Origin: Streptomyces subrutilus
GTDB lineage: Bacteria; Actinomycetota; Actinomycetes; Streptomycetales; Streptomycetaceae
Direction of reading: 5' to 3'
Assembly (NCBI RefSeq): GCF_008704535.1
Contig: NZ_CP023701.1
Location: forward strand, 2,294,001 to 2,358,000
DNA length: 64,000 nt
Shown in pieces: positions 10,106-19,262 of this stretch; position 1 is the stretch's first letter; the number at the start of each line of letters is the position of its first letter. Both the position numbers and the translations under genes were made by a program. A model generated the notes under the pieces. The model did not search any database, was not told the DNA's origin, and worked only from the letters and a program-made list of their open reading frames with translations.

Positions 10106-11557
10106 ATGCCTGCCGAGCCCGCCGACGGCGCCGTAGAGACCGCGATCGAGACCCGCGGCCTGGAACCCGTACCGGACGGCGAGCGGACCGGCCGGGTCCG
10201 CGAGCTCGTACCCACCTGGGTCGCCGCCAACATCAGCGTGCTGCTGCTCACCATGGGCGCCGGCCTGGTGATCTTCAACAAGTTGAACATCTGGCAGGTC
10301 CTGCTGGTGGCCGTGGCCGCACCGGTCCTCTCGTACGGGATCGTCGGTCTGATCTCCATCGCGGGCAAGCGAGGCGGAGCCCCGGGCATGGCCCTCTCCC
10401 GCGCCGTGTTCGGCCAGCGCGGCAACCTCTTCCCGGGCGCGCTGATCTGGGTGGCCCGCTGGGGCTGGGAGACCATCAACGCGGTCAGCGGCGCCTACGC
10501 CGTCCTGACCGTGCTGGACCTGCTCTTCGGCATCCGGAGCAGCACCCCGCTGATCGTGGTCACGCTGCTCTTCTTCGTGGGCTGCACCTTCGTGGTCTCC
10601 GGCCTCGGCATCAACGCGCTGCGCGTCTGCTCCACCTGGTCCACGTACCTCTTCGGCGCCTTCAGCGTGCTCGTCCTCGGGTACCTGCTCTTCACCACCG
10701 ACTGGTCCGCGGTCTTCGCCAAGCCGGCCGGCTCCACCGCGATGATGATCGCGGGCATCGGCACCATCGCGGCCGGCGGCATCAGCTGGGTGCCCTCGGG
10801 TCCCGACTTCACCCGCTACCTGCCGCGCACCGCCTCCGCCAAGGGCATGGTCGGCGCGACGATCGGCGGGGCCGGCGTGGTGGTCCTGCCCATGGTCCTG
10901 ATGGGCGCGGTCATGGCCGTCGGCACCCCGGACCTGGCCAGCGCCCAGGACCCGGTCTCCTTCATCGGCGAGCTCCTCCCGATCTGGATCGCGGTCCCGT
11001 ACCTGGTCATCGCGGTCCTCGGCATGCTGCTGATCAACTCGATGTCCATGTACTCGGCGGGCTTCACGGCGCAGACCCTGGGCATCAAGGTCCCGCGCGC
11101 CTGGGCCGTCAGCGTGAACGCCGTGATCAGCCTGGTCTTCGGGTTCCTGCTGATGGTGGTCGCGACCAGCTTCTTCGGCTCGTTCATCTCCTTCCTGACC
11201 CTGCTCGCGGTCGCCTTCTCCGCCTGGATCGGCGTCTTCGGCGTGGACATGCTCCGCCGCACGTCCTACGACGGCGCCGCGCTGCTGGACACCACCCGCA
11301 CCAGCGCCTACTGGTACCGGGGCGGCTTCGCCTGGCAGGCGATGACGGCGTGGGCGCTCGCGCTGGTCGTGGGCGTGCTGTTCACCCGGGTCGACTGGTT
11401 CGCCGGGCCGCTCGCCGACACCTGGATCGGGCAGAACGGCCTCGGCTGGGCGGCGGGCATCGTGACCTCCGCCGTGCTGTACGGGGTCCTGCCGCGCACC
11501 GCGCCGGCGGCGGACGCGCCGCGGGAGCGCGAGCTCGCCGACACCCTGTCAAACTGA
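10106..11557 (+). CDS. NCS1-family cytosine/purine-type permease
   Basis: 483-residue secondary transporter of the nucleobase-cation symport-1 family, probably proton-coupled uptake of a nucleobase or related compound. About 12 hydrophobic segments; the family hallmarks VPTWVAANISVLLLTMGAG (residues about 35-53) and RGGAPGMALSRAVFGQRGN (about 90-108) are present. ATG start preceded by GGAGAAGCGC. No deaminase or catabolic gene is adjacent, so the substrate (cytosine, purine, hydantoin, thiamine precursor) is unresolved. Confidence 0.85.
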   Translation: MPAEPADGAVETAIETRGLEPVPDGERTGRVRELVPTWVAANISVLLLTMGAGLVIFNKLNIWQVLLVAVAAPVLSYGIVGLISIAGKRGGAPGMALSRAVFGQRGNLFPGALIWVARWGWETINAVSGAYAVLTVLDLLFGIRSSTPLIVVTLLFFVGCTFVVSGLGINALRVCSTWSTYLFGAFSVLVLGYLLFTTDWSAVFAKPAGSTAMMIAGIGTIAAGGISWVPSGPDFTRYLPRTASAKGMVGATIGGAGVVVLPMVLMGAVMAVGTPDLASAQDPVSFIGELLPIWIAVPYLVIAVLGMLLINSMSMYSAGFTAQTLGIKVPRAWAVSVNAVISLVFGFLLMVVATSFFGSFISFLTLLAVAFSAWIGVFGVDMLRRTSYDGAALLDTTRTSAYWYRGGFAWQAMTAWALALVVGVLFTRVDWFAGPLADTWIGQNGLGWAAGIVTSAVLYGVLPRTAPAADAPRERELADTLSN

Positions 11558-11570
11558 CGCTGCGTCAGTT
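11552..11570. promoter_or_regulatory. Perfect inverted repeat overlapping the permease stop codon
   Basis: AACTGACGC-T-GCGTCAGTT: 9-base arms around one central base, 48 bases upstream of the next gene's ATG and including the TGA of the permease. The form TGACGC-n-GCGTCA is typical of TetR-type operators. It has little loop to be a good terminator, so an operator for the flavin oxidoreductase gene is the preferred reading. Confidence 0.5.
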
Positions 11571-11617
11571 AACGTCCTCCTTCGCCCACCCAACCTCCGG
11601 CGAAGGGGGATCCCTCC

Positions 11618-12604
11618 ATGCCCGTCACCGTGGCCCGGTTCAATCTCGTCGACCCCGACGGCACGCCCGAGTCCCTCTCCGCCCGCTACCGGGCGGCGCT
11701 GGAGATGGCCCGCTACGCGGACGACCACGGGATCGACACCGTCCAGACCGAGGAGCACCACGGCACGGCCAACAACTGGATGCCGTCGCCGTTCGCCTTC
11801 GCGGGCGCCGTCTTCGGTGCCACCCGCCGGATCGCGGTGACCGTCTCGGCGATCATCGGCCCGCTCCACGACCCGCTGAAGGTGGCCGAGGACATCGCCG
11901 TCCTCGACCTGCTCAGCGGCGGCCGGCTGGTGACGGTGGCGGGCATCGGCTACCGGCCCGAGGAGTACGAGCAGCACGGAGTCGAGTGGGGCCGCCGCGG
12001 CCGGCTCCAGGACGAGCTGCTGGAGACCCTGCTGAAGGCGTGGACGGGTGAGCCGTTCGCGTTCCGCGGCCGGACCGTACGGGTGACGCCGCGGCCCTTC
12101 ACCCGGCCGCACCCGCTGCTGCTGGTCGGCGGCAGCTCCGAGGCGGCGGCCCGGCGCGCGGCCCGGCTCGGGCTGCCGTTCTTCCCGAGCGCGCACCTGC
12201 CGGAGCTGGAGGCGTACTACACCGCGAAGCTGGCGGAGTACGGCACGGAGGGGTTCTGCATGATGCCGGCGGCCGTGACGCCGCTGCTGCACATCGCTCA
12301 GGACCCGGACCGGGTGTGGGCCGAGCACGGCGAGCGGTTCCTGCACGAGGCGGCGATGTACGCGTCCTGGCAGTCCAAGGACATCCGCAGCGCCGTGCGG
12401 TCGGGCGCGCGCACGGTCGCCGAGCTGCGGGCGGAGGGCGTCTACCGGGTGCTGACCCCGGACGAGGCGGTCGCGCACGCCCGGGGCGCCGGCGCGGCCG
12501 GGAACCTGGTGCTGCACCCGCTGTGCGGCGGGATGCCGGTGGACGAGGGCTGGCGCAGCCTGCACCTGCTGTGCGAACAGGTGCTGCCCCGGCTCGGTGA
12601 ATGA
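11618..12604 (+). CDS. LLM-class flavin-dependent oxidoreductase
   Basis: 328-residue luciferase-like monooxygenase family protein (TIM barrel using F420 or FMN). Features include TVQTEEHHGTANNW near residue 45, typical of the bacterial luciferase alpha-type subfamily, VSAIIGPLHDPLKVAEDIAVLDLLSGGRL near 85-115, and GIGYRPEEYEQHGVEWGRRG near 108-130. ATG preceded by AAGGGGGA. Substrate cannot be deduced. A TetR-like inverted repeat lies just upstream. Its stop codon lies inside the terminator hairpin that follows. Confidence 0.85.
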   Translation: MPVTVARFNLVDPDGTPESLSARYRAALEMARYADDHGIDTVQTEEHHGTANNWMPSPFAFAGAVFGATRRIAVTVSAIIGPLHDPLKVAEDIAVLDLLSGGRLVTVAGIGYRPEEYEQHGVEWGRRGRLQDELLETLLKAWTGEPFAFRGRTVRVTPRPFTRPHPLLLVGGSSEAAARRAARLGLPFFPSAHLPELEAYYTAKLAEYGTEGFCMMPAAVTPLLHIAQDPDRVWAEHGERFLHEAAMYASWQSKDIRSAVRSGARTVAELRAEGVYRVLTPDEAVAHARGAGAAGNLVLHPLCGGMPVDEGWRSLHLLCEQVLPRLGE

Positions 12605-12620
12605 GCCGGGGCAGCACCTG
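12578..12620. terminator. Bidirectional terminator, 18-bp stem
   Basis: Left arm 12578-12595 begins CAGGTGCTGCCCCGG; the exact complement is 12603-12620, with a 7-base loop. It overlaps the last codons and stop of the LLM gene and lies before the end of the convergent glucose permease. Confidence 0.8.
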
Positions 12621-12644
12621 TCGGAGCGGGGCGGGCGAGGGTGG

Positions 12645-14078
12645 CTAGCCCATCTCCTCCAGGGACTTCCCCTTGGTCTCCGGCACCCATTTGACGACGA
12701 ACGGGATGGAGAGCACGGCGAAGACCGCGTAGATCATGTACGCGCCGGACAGGTTCCAGTCCGAGAGCGTCGGGAAGGAGACGGTGATGACCCAGTTGGC
12801 GATCCACTGGGCGGCCGCGGCCACGCCGAGGGCCGCGGCGCGGATGCGGCCCGGGAACATCTCGCCGAGCAGGACCCAGACGACCACGCCCCAGGACAGG
12901 GCGAAGAAGAGGACGAAGCAGTTGGCGGCGATGAGGGCCACCAGGCCCTGGGTGTGCGGGAGCGCGACGTCGCCGCTGCCGCCGGCCTTGTAGGAGAAGG
13001 CCCAGGCGGCGAGGCCGAGGGAGATCGCCATGCCGGTGGAGCCGATGAGCGCGAGCGCCTTGCGGCCGATCCGGTCGACGAACAGCATCGCGATCACCGT
13101 ACCGATGATGTTCACGACCGAGGTCTCGAAGGAGTACAGGAACGAGGAGCTCGCGTCGATGCCGACCGACTGCCACAGGGAGGCGCTGTAGTAGAAGATC
13201 ACGTTGATGCCGACGAGCTGCTGGAAGACGGAGAGGCCGATGCCGATCCAGACGATCGGCAGGAAGCCGAAGCGGCCGCCGAGCAGGTCCTTGAAGGTCG
13301 ACTTCACCTCGGAGTGGATGGCGCGGTCGATCTCCTGTACGCGGGCGTCGGCGTCGATGCGATCGCCCTCCACCTCGCGCAGAACCGTTTTTGCCTTCTC
13401 CGTACGGCCGACCGAGACGAGGAAGCGCGGGGACTCGGGGATCGCGAAGGACAGCAGGCCGTAGAGCACGGCCGGGATGACCATCACGCCGAGCATCCAC
13501 TGCCAGGCTTCGAGGCCGCCGAGCTTGCCGCGCTGGTCGCCGTCGGCGAGGTTGAGGATGCCCCAGTTGACCAGCTGCGAGACGGCGATGCCGATGACGA
13601 TCGCGGCCTGCTGGAAGGAGGCGAGCCGGCCGCGGTAGGCGGGCGGGGAGACCTCGGCGATGTAGGCCGGGCCGATGACCGAGGCCATGCCGATGCCGAA
13701 GCCGCCGATGACGCGCCACATGGCGAGGTCCCAGAGGGCGAACGGGAGGGCCGAGCCGATCGCGCTGGCGGCGAAGAGGACGGCGGCGATCTGCATGCAG
13801 CGGATGCGGCCGATCCGGTCGGCGATGCGGCCGGCGGTCGCGGCGCCGAAGGCGCAGCCGATCAGCGCGGCGGCGATCACCTGGGCGAGTGTCCCGGAGC
13901 CGACGTCGAAGCGGTCCCGGATGGCCTCGACCGCGCCGTTGATGACGGAGCTGTCGTAGCCGAAGAGGAAGCCGCCCATGGCCGCGGCGGCGGTGATGAA
14001 GATGACGTGCCCGAGGTGTTCGGGCGCTGCCGCGCGGCCACCGCCGCCTGACGCTGGTGCGTTCGCTGTGCTGGTCAA
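12645..14078 (-). CDS. glcP: MFS glucose permease (GlcP type)
   Basis: 477-residue sugar porter with 12 predicted membrane segments. Sugar-porter signatures are clear: GFLFGYDSSVINGA in helix 1, GRIADRIGRIRC after helix 2, PAYIAEVSPPAYRGRLAS after helix 4, PESPRFL after helix 6, QQLVGINVIFYYS in helix 7 and PETKGKSLEEMG at the C-terminus. The slot beside smc is that of S. coelicolor glcP1 (SCO5578), the major glucose uptake system needed for carbon catabolite repression. The TTG start at 14078 has GGAG six bases upstream. Specificity for glucose is inferred from synteny. Confidence 0.85.
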   Translation of the reverse strand: MTSTANAPASGGGGRAAAPEHLGHVIFITAAAAMGGFLFGYDSSVINGAVEAIRDRFDVGSGTLAQVIAAALIGCAFGAATAGRIADRIGRIRCMQIAAVLFAASAIGSALPFALWDLAMWRVIGGFGIGMASVIGPAYIAEVSPPAYRGRLASFQQAAIVIGIAVSQLVNWGILNLADGDQRGKLGGLEAWQWMLGVMVIPAVLYGLLSFAIPESPRFLVSVGRTEKAKTVLREVEGDRIDADARVQEIDRAIHSEVKSTFKDLLGGRFGFLPIVWIGIGLSVFQQLVGINVIFYYSASLWQSVGIDASSSFLYSFETSVVNIIGTVIAMLFVDRIGRKALALIGSTGMAISLGLAAWAFSYKAGGSGDVALPHTQGLVALIAANCFVLFFALSWGVVVWVLLGEMFPGRIRAAALGVAAAAQWIANWVITVSFPTLSDWNLSGAYMIYAVFAVLSIPFVVKWVPETKGKSLEEMG

Positions 14079-14208
14079 GGTGCGCTCCTGGGCCCGGCGC
14101 CGACGGCGGGCGATGTGGGGGTTCTCGTCGGTGCTCGTGTTCCTCTAGTGGCGCACAGTAAACCGCTCGCCACCACCTGAAGCCGGAACACGGCACAGCA
14201 GAGCCTAA

Positions 14209-14227
14209 GACTTCACTTCATGAAGTC
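14209..14227. promoter_or_regulatory. Palindrome upstream of glcP
   Basis: Nested symmetry: GACTTCA (14209-14215) and TGAAGTC (14221-14227), with the exact 12-base palindrome ACTTCATGAAGT at 14215-14226. It lies about 130-150 bases before the glcP start, in A/T-richer DNA. Operator candidate for the glucose permease gene; regulator unknown. Confidence 0.45.
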
Positions 14228-14272
14228 AACACCGGGGGGAAAGCGGCTCGACCTCCTCGAATGCCAGGCAAT

Positions 14273-14302
14273 GCGTTCAGATTCTGAACACAACCTGAAC
14301 GC
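14273..14302. other. Nested inverted repeats 3' of smc
   Basis: GTTCAG-ATT-CTGAAC (14275-14289) is a perfect short hairpin, and GCGTTCAG (14273-14280) also pairs with CTGAACGC (14295-14302). Located 7 bases beyond the smc stop codon, it could be a weak terminator for smc or an operator belonging to the glcP upstream region. Confidence 0.4.
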
Positions 14303-14308
14303 GAAGGC

Positions 14309-17300
14309 TCAGCGGAGCCGCTGACTGATGACCTTGGACACCCCGTCGCCCTGCATCGAGACCCCGTAGAGGGCGTCCGCGACCTCCATCGTGCGCTTCT
14401 GATGGGTGATGACGATCAGCTGGGAGCTCTCCTGGAGCTCTTCCATGATGCGGATCAGCCGCTGCAGGTTGGTGTCGTCGAGCGCGGCCTCGACCTCGTC
14501 CATCACGTAGAACGGGCTGGGCCTGGCCTTGAAGATGGAGACCAGCAGGGCCACGGCCGTCAGCGACCGCTCGCCGCCGGACAGCAGCGAGAGCCGCTTG
14601 ACCTTCTTGCCCGGCGGCCGGGCCTCGACGTCGATGCCGGTGGTCAGCATGTTGTCCGGGTCCGTCAGGACCAGCCGGCCCTCGCCGCCCGGGAACAGCC
14701 GCGAGAACACCCCCTCGAACTGCCGGGCGGTGTCGTGGTACGCCTCGGTGAAGACCTGCTCCACCCGCTGGTCCACCTCCTTCACGACCTGAAGGAGGTC
14801 GGCGCGGGTCTTGCGCAGGTCCTCCAGCTGCTCGCTCAGGAACCGGTGGCGTTCTTCGAGGGCCGCGAACTCCTCCAGCGCGAGCGGATTCACCTTGCCG
14901 AGCTGCTGGTAGGCGCGTTCGGCCGACGCCAGCCGCTTCTCCTGCTGCACGCGGACGAACGGGCCCGGCCGGTTGCGGGGGTGCCCCGGGTCCTCGGGCA
15001 GCTCCTCGCCGTCCGCCGGCGGGGACGGGGGCACCGGCTGGTCGGGCCCGTACTCGCCGACGAGCCCCCCGGCGTCCATCCCGAACTCCTCCAGCGCCCT
15101 GGCCTCCACCTGCTCGATGCGCAGCCGCTTCTCGGCGCCGAGCACTTCGCCCCGGTGGACGGAGTCGGTGAGCTTGTCGAGCTCCCCCTTCAGGTCGCGG
15201 CCACTGCCGCGGGCCCCGGCGAGCTCGCGCTCGCGCAGGCCCTTGGCGTGTTCGGCCCCGGCGCGCTCCTCCTGCGCGCGGAGCAGCGACACCTCCACGT
15301 GGGCGAGCAGTTGCCGGGCTCCGTCGGCCACGGCCCGGGCCACCTCGGCCTCGTGACGGCGCCGGGCCCGGCGCCGCTCGGCCCGGGTCCGGGCCTCCCG
15401 TTCCGCGCGGGCGCCGCGGTCGAGCGAATCGGCCCGGCCGGCCAGCGCCTTGACCCTTTCCTCGTGCGTCCTGAGCTGGAGCCGGGCCTCCATCTCGGTC
15501 TGCCGCGCGTTGGCCCCGTCGGCCGCGAGCCGGTCCCGGTGGGAGGTGTCCGGCTCGTCCTCCACCGGCATCTCCTCGGCCGTCGCCAGCCGCTCCGCGC
15601 ACTCCTCCACCTCCAGCAGCGCCTGTTCCAGCGCGTCCTGGGCCTTGGCCGCGGCGGTGGAGCTGCGCTCGGCCTCCCCCTCGGCCCCCTTCGCCTGTCC
15701 GGCGAGGCGCCCGAGCTGCTGGGCCACCCCGGCCCGCGCCCGCTCCCCCGCCCGGCGCCGCTCGGCGAGTTCCTCCACGAGGTCGGCGGCGACGCGGCGG
15801 CGTTCCCGGGCGGCCTCCTGGGCCCGGGCCAGTGCGCGGCACCGCCCGTCCAGGCGGTCCAGCTCCGCCGCCGCCTCGTCGACGGCCGACCGGACCTCGA
15901 TCAGGCTGGGCGCTCCGGCCGAGCCGCCGTGCGCGAGGTGGGCGCCGAGCACGTCGCCCTCCACGGTGACGGCCACCACGCCGGGGCTGCGCGCCACGAG
16001 CGCCTCCGCCTCGGCGAGGCCGCCGACCACGACGTGGTCCCGCAGCACCCAGGCCGCGGCCCGTACGACCGCCGCGTCCCCGTGCACGAGCCCGACGGCG
16101 GCCACCGCGACACCGCCTCCGGCGCCGCCGGGCCGCGGTGCGGCCGGGTACGGTTCGGGCGCCTCGGACCCGTCCCGGCGGAGGTGCCCGGCGGGTGCCG
16201 GTACCCCGCCGGGGGTCGTGCCCGTCTGCCCGCGCCCGCCGGCGGCCGCGTCGGCGCCGGCCGCCGGTACGGCCCCGTCCGGGCGGACCCGGGCCGTGGC
16301 CGCCGGCGCGGGCGCGGCCTCCCGTGCCGGCACCTCGGCAGGGCCGCCCTCCGGCCCCTGACCGGGCACGCCCGGTACGCGATCCCGGTCCCCGCCCGGG
16401 GCCGAACGGGGTACACCGGCGACCGCGTCGGCCCCGCCCGGCTCCGCACCGGCAGCCCCGGGAACCGGCACCGCGCCCTGCCCGGGAACGTGCCCCGCGC
16501 CCCCGGCCGGAACCGGCCCGGAGGGGACCCCGGTCCCGCCGGGCACCCCCGGCCCTCCGGGGAGCCGTCCCCCGGGCCCGGCACCGGACGGGGTCTCGGG
16601 GAGCGGGCCCGGAGCGTACGCGGACGCCTCCGACGGGTCCGCGGCCCCGGCAGCCGACGCGGCCTCGGGCCACCGGTCCGCGGGGCCCGCGTCCGCCCCC
16701 GGCCGGATCGCCGGAGCAGCCGCCCCCGCCGGGTCCGCGGGCAGGACGTCCGCCGCGGCCCGGGCCCCGGCGGCCTCCGAGGCCGCCCGCGCGGCGGCCG
16801 GCGGGGTGATCAGCAGGGTCGCGCGGCCCGCGTCCCCGGACCGGAGGTGCCGGATCGCCGCCGCGGCCGCCCCCGGGGAGGCCACCGACACCGCGTCCGC
16901 CGCCGAGCCCAGCGCCGCGGCCACCGCGACCTCGTACCCGGGGGTGACCGAGAGCCGCTCCGCCGCCGGACCCAGCAGTCCGGCCAGCCGTTCCCGCGCC
17001 GCGAGCAGCGCACCCGTACCGTCCTTGCGGCGCAGCCCGAGCGCCAGCGCGTCCCGTCGCGCCGACACCGCCGCCCGCGACCGTTCGGCCTCCGTCACCG
17101 CGTCGCGCGCGGCGGACAGTCCCGCCTCCGCGGCGGCCAGCTCGGCCCGGGCCGCCCCGTACTCCTCCTCCACCGACGGGTCGTCGAGGCCGCCGACCTC
17201 CTCCGCCAGCGCCTCGTACTCCTCCCGCGCGGCCACCGCACGGTGCCCGGCCTCGTCGCGCGCGGCGACCAGCCGGTCGATCTCGGACTGGGCCGAGCCG

Positions 17301-18511
17301 GCCCGCGTCCGGGCCGCGCCCAGCCGGCCGGTCAGCCGGGCCAGCCCCTCGCGCCGGTCGGCGATGGCGCGCGCCGCGTCCCGCAGCCGGCGTTCCTCCT
17401 CGGCCAGGGCCCGTTCCAGCTCCGCCCGGTGCCCGGCGGTGTCCTCCAGCGCGCGCGAGGCCGCTTCCAGGGCAGCCGTCAGCTCGGCCTCCTGCTCGCG
17501 GACGCGCGCGGCCTCCTTCTCCATGTCCTCGGGATCGCGGCCGCGCCGCTCCTCCTCCACCGGGGCCGTGGCGCTGCGGACCCGGGCGTCGGCCAGGGAG
17601 GCGGTGCCGCGGACCCGTTCGGCGAGCTGGGACAGCTCGTGCCAGGTCCGCTGGGCGAGGGTCAGCCGCGGCGCCAGCTCCCGTACGGCCTCCTCCAGCT
17701 CCGCCTCGCGCCGCAGCGCGCCCGCGAGGCGCGCCTCGGCGGCCTCCTTGCGCTCCCTCAGCGCGGCCTCGTCGGCGAGTTCGGCGTCGAGCGCCCCGCG
17801 CAGCGCGACCAGGTCGTCGGCGAGCAGCCGCAGCCGGGCGTCGCGCAGGTCCGCCTGGATGACGGCGGCCCGCCGGGCCACCGCCGCCTGCCGGCCGAGC
17901 GGCTTGAGCTGTCTGCGCAGCTCCTCGCCGAGGTCCTGGACGCGGGCGAGGTTGGCCTGCATGGCGTCCAGTTTCCGCAGCGCCTTCTCCTTGCGCTTGC
18001 GGTGCTTCAGGACGCCGGCCGCCTCTTCGATGAAGGCGCGCCGGCCCATGGGGTCGGCGTGCAGGACCGAGTCCAGCTGGCCCTGGCCGACGATGACGTG
18101 CATCTCGCGGCCGATGCCGGAGTCCGAGAGCAGTTCCTGGATGTCGAGCAGCCGGCAGGTGTCGCCGTTGATCTGGTACTCGCTGCTGCCGCCCCGGAAC
18201 ATGATCCGGGTGAGGGTGACTTCCGCGTACTCGATGGGCAGGGCGCCGTCGGAGTTGTCGATCGTCAGGGACACCTCGGCGCGGCCGAGCGGCGGACGCC
18301 CGGTCGTGCCCGCGAAGATGACGTCCTCCATCTTCCCGCCGCGCAGGGATTTGGCGCCCTGTTCGCCCATGACCCAGGACAGCGCGTCCACCACGTTGGA
18401 CTTGCCGGAGCCGTTCGGGCCCACCACGCAGGTGATGCCCGGCTCGAACCGCAGGGTGGTGGCGGAAGCAAACGATTTGAAGCCGCGCAGGGTCAGGGAC
18501 TTGAGGTGCAC
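14309..18511 (-). CDS. smc: Chromosome condensation protein Smc with enlarged hinge
   Basis: ATPase that, with ScpA and ScpB, compacts and segregates chromosomes. 1400 residues from ATG (MHLKSLTLRGFKSF). Walker A GPNGSGKSN lies near residue 32, the C-terminal signature LSGGERSLTAVALL near 1300, and Walker B YVMDEVEAALDDTN near 1325; long coiled coils flank a central hinge. The protein is about 200 residues longer than the roughly 1190 I recall for S. coelicolor Smc. The excess is a Gly/Pro/Ala-rich, apparently disordered insertion at about residues 573-798 (DNA about 16120-16795), between the two halves of the hinge (GRATLLITPPAA and VAVAAVGLVHGDAAVV). Both ATPase ends are intact. Confidence 0.95.
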   Translation of the reverse strand: MHLKSLTLRGFKSFASATTLRFEPGITCVVGPNGSGKSNVVDALSWVMGEQGAKSLRGGKMEDVIFAGTTGRPPLGRAEVSLTIDNSDGALPIEYAEVTLTRIMFRGGSSEYQINGDTCRLLDIQELLSDSGIGREMHVIVGQGQLDSVLHADPMGRRAFIEEAAGVLKHRKRKEKALRKLDAMQANLARVQDLGEELRRQLKPLGRQAAVARRAAVIQADLRDARLRLLADDLVALRGALDAELADEAALRERKEAAEARLAGALRREAELEEAVRELAPRLTLAQRTWHELSQLAERVRGTASLADARVRSATAPVEEERRGRDPEDMEKEAARVREQEAELTAALEAASRALEDTAGHRAELERALAEEERRLRDAARAIADRREGLARLTGRLGAARTRAGSAQSEIDRLVAARDEAGHRAVAAREEYEALAEEVGGLDDPSVEEEYGAARAELAAAEAGLSAARDAVTEAERSRAAVSARRDALALGLRRKDGTGALLAARERLAGLLGPAAERLSVTPGYEVAVAAALGSAADAVSVASPGAAAAAIRHLRSGDAGRATLLITPPAAARAASEAAGARAAADVLPADPAGAAAPAIRPGADAGPADRWPEAASAAGAADPSEASAYAPGPLPETPSGAGPGGRLPGGPGVPGGTGVPSGPVPAGGAGHVPGQGAVPVPGAAGAEPGGADAVAGVPRSAPGGDRDRVPGVPGQGPEGGPAEVPAREAAPAPAATARVRPDGAVPAAGADAAAGGRGQTGTTPGGVPAPAGHLRRDGSEAPEPYPAAPRPGGAGGGVAVAAVGLVHGDAAVVRAAAWVLRDHVVVGGLAEAEALVARSPGVVAVTVEGDVLGAHLAHGGSAGAPSLIEVRSAVDEAAAELDRLDGRCRALARAQEAARERRRVAADLVEELAERRRAGERARAGVAQQLGRLAGQAKGAEGEAERSSTAAAKAQDALEQALLEVEECAERLATAEEMPVEDEPDTSHRDRLAADGANARQTEMEARLQLRTHEERVKALAGRADSLDRGARAEREARTRAERRRARRRHEAEVARAVADGARQLLAHVEVSLLRAQEERAGAEHAKGLRERELAGARGSGRDLKGELDKLTDSVHRGEVLGAEKRLRIEQVEARALEEFGMDAGGLVGEYGPDQPVPPSPPADGEELPEDPGHPRNRPGPFVRVQQEKRLASAERAYQQLGKVNPLALEEFAALEERHRFLSEQLEDLRKTRADLLQVVKEVDQRVEQVFTEAYHDTARQFEGVFSRLFPGGEGRLVLTDPDNMLTTGIDVEARPPGKKVKRLSLLSGGERSLTAVALLVSIFKARPSPFYVMDEVEAALDDTNLQRLIRIMEELQESSQLIVITHQKRTMEVADALYGVSMQGDGVSKVISQRLR

Positions 18512-18629
18512 GCCGCCGGACTCTACCTTTCGCGTCCGGTTTCACCCACGAAGGAGCGGGTGGGACGGGCGCGCGCGGCGTACGGGAAGGGGGTGGTGGA
18601 AGGTGTGCGGAACAGGGTGGGAAAGAAAG

Positions 18630-18651
18630 AAGGGACGCCGAAGCGTCCCTT
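18630..18651 (-). terminator. Terminator of the short coiled-coil gene
   Basis: AAGGGACGC (18630-18638) pairs with GCGTCCCTT (18643-18651) around a four-base loop. Read on the minus strand it is followed by TCTTTCTTTC and lies 43 bases after the stop codon at 18695. Confidence 0.7.
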
Positions 18652-18694
18652 GCAGATCAAGCGGGGCCGGAGTCCGGCGACGAGCGAACCCGGA

Positions 18695-18913
18695 TCAGGT
18701 GAGCGCAGGCTCCGCCTGGGGTACGTCGATGTCGATGCTGTCGAGCAGCGAGTCTCCGTCGTGCTGAGCGGCGGCCGCGTTCAGTGCGTCGTTCTCGGAC
18801 TGAATCCGTACGAGCTCGGACTCCAGGTCCTGGACGCGCTGCTGAAGCCGTCGCATCTCGGCGAGGAGTCGCGGATCGGAACCGCCGACGTAACCGAGAA
18901 GCGCCTTTGCCAT
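18695..18913 (-). CDS. Short coiled-coil protein of unknown function
   Basis: 72 residues from ATG at 18913, preceded by GGAGGA with a nine-base spacer. It begins MAKALLGYVGGSDPRLLAEM, followed by a heptad-like helix RLQQRVQDLESELVRIQSEND (about residues 22-42) and an acidic tail ending VPQAEPALT. Conserved among streptomycetes as far as I recall, but without an assigned role. The coiled coil suggests dimerisation or docking to another coiled-coil protein. It is separated from smc by its own terminator, so it is probably not in the smc operon. In-frame extension upstream to 19033 lacks a ribosome site. Confidence 0.75.
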   Translation of the reverse strand: MAKALLGYVGGSDPRLLAEMRRLQQRVQDLESELVRIQSENDALNAAAAQHDGDSLLDSIDIDVPQAEPALT

Positions 18914-19262
18914 GATGGATGGTCCTCCACACTGAGTGACCGACCGAAGCGGTGTGGGTCGTGAGGGAATCGCACCCGCGGATGTCCGGCAGCGACTGAC
19001 AGTCACTGCGCTTACTACTGTCAACACTGCCAAACAGCTCAGGTGCGCGGGGCTTCCAGCGTCTCACCAAAAAGTTTGACGGTCAACACGATCACGCCCC
19101 GTATCGGCGGGCGGCCCGGTCCTCGCAAGGGATCCGGAGATCATCCTCGCCTCCGAGCCTTCCACGGAACAGCCGCGTCGGCAACGGCTCGGGGAAGAAC
19201 GCGCAGTTCCGGGGGTGTACGGGTGGCCGTGGAATGTGATCAGTGCATGATCGGCCGATCGG
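18914..19262. other. Intergenic region between the coiled-coil gene and acyP
   Basis: About 350 bases with reduced GC. It contains a minus-strand TTGACA (19019-19024), a candidate -35 for the coiled-coil gene, without a convincing -10 at 17 bases. It also has the perfect inverted repeat TTGAC-G-GTCAA at 19076-19086. No coding frame with a ribosome site was found. It probably holds the promoter of the coiled-coil gene and downstream sequence of acyP. Confidence 0.5.

Noticed and set aside
12442..14196. 584-residue leftward frame overlapping glcP
   Set aside because: Arg-rich out-of-frame translation of the permease gene, without a plausible start.
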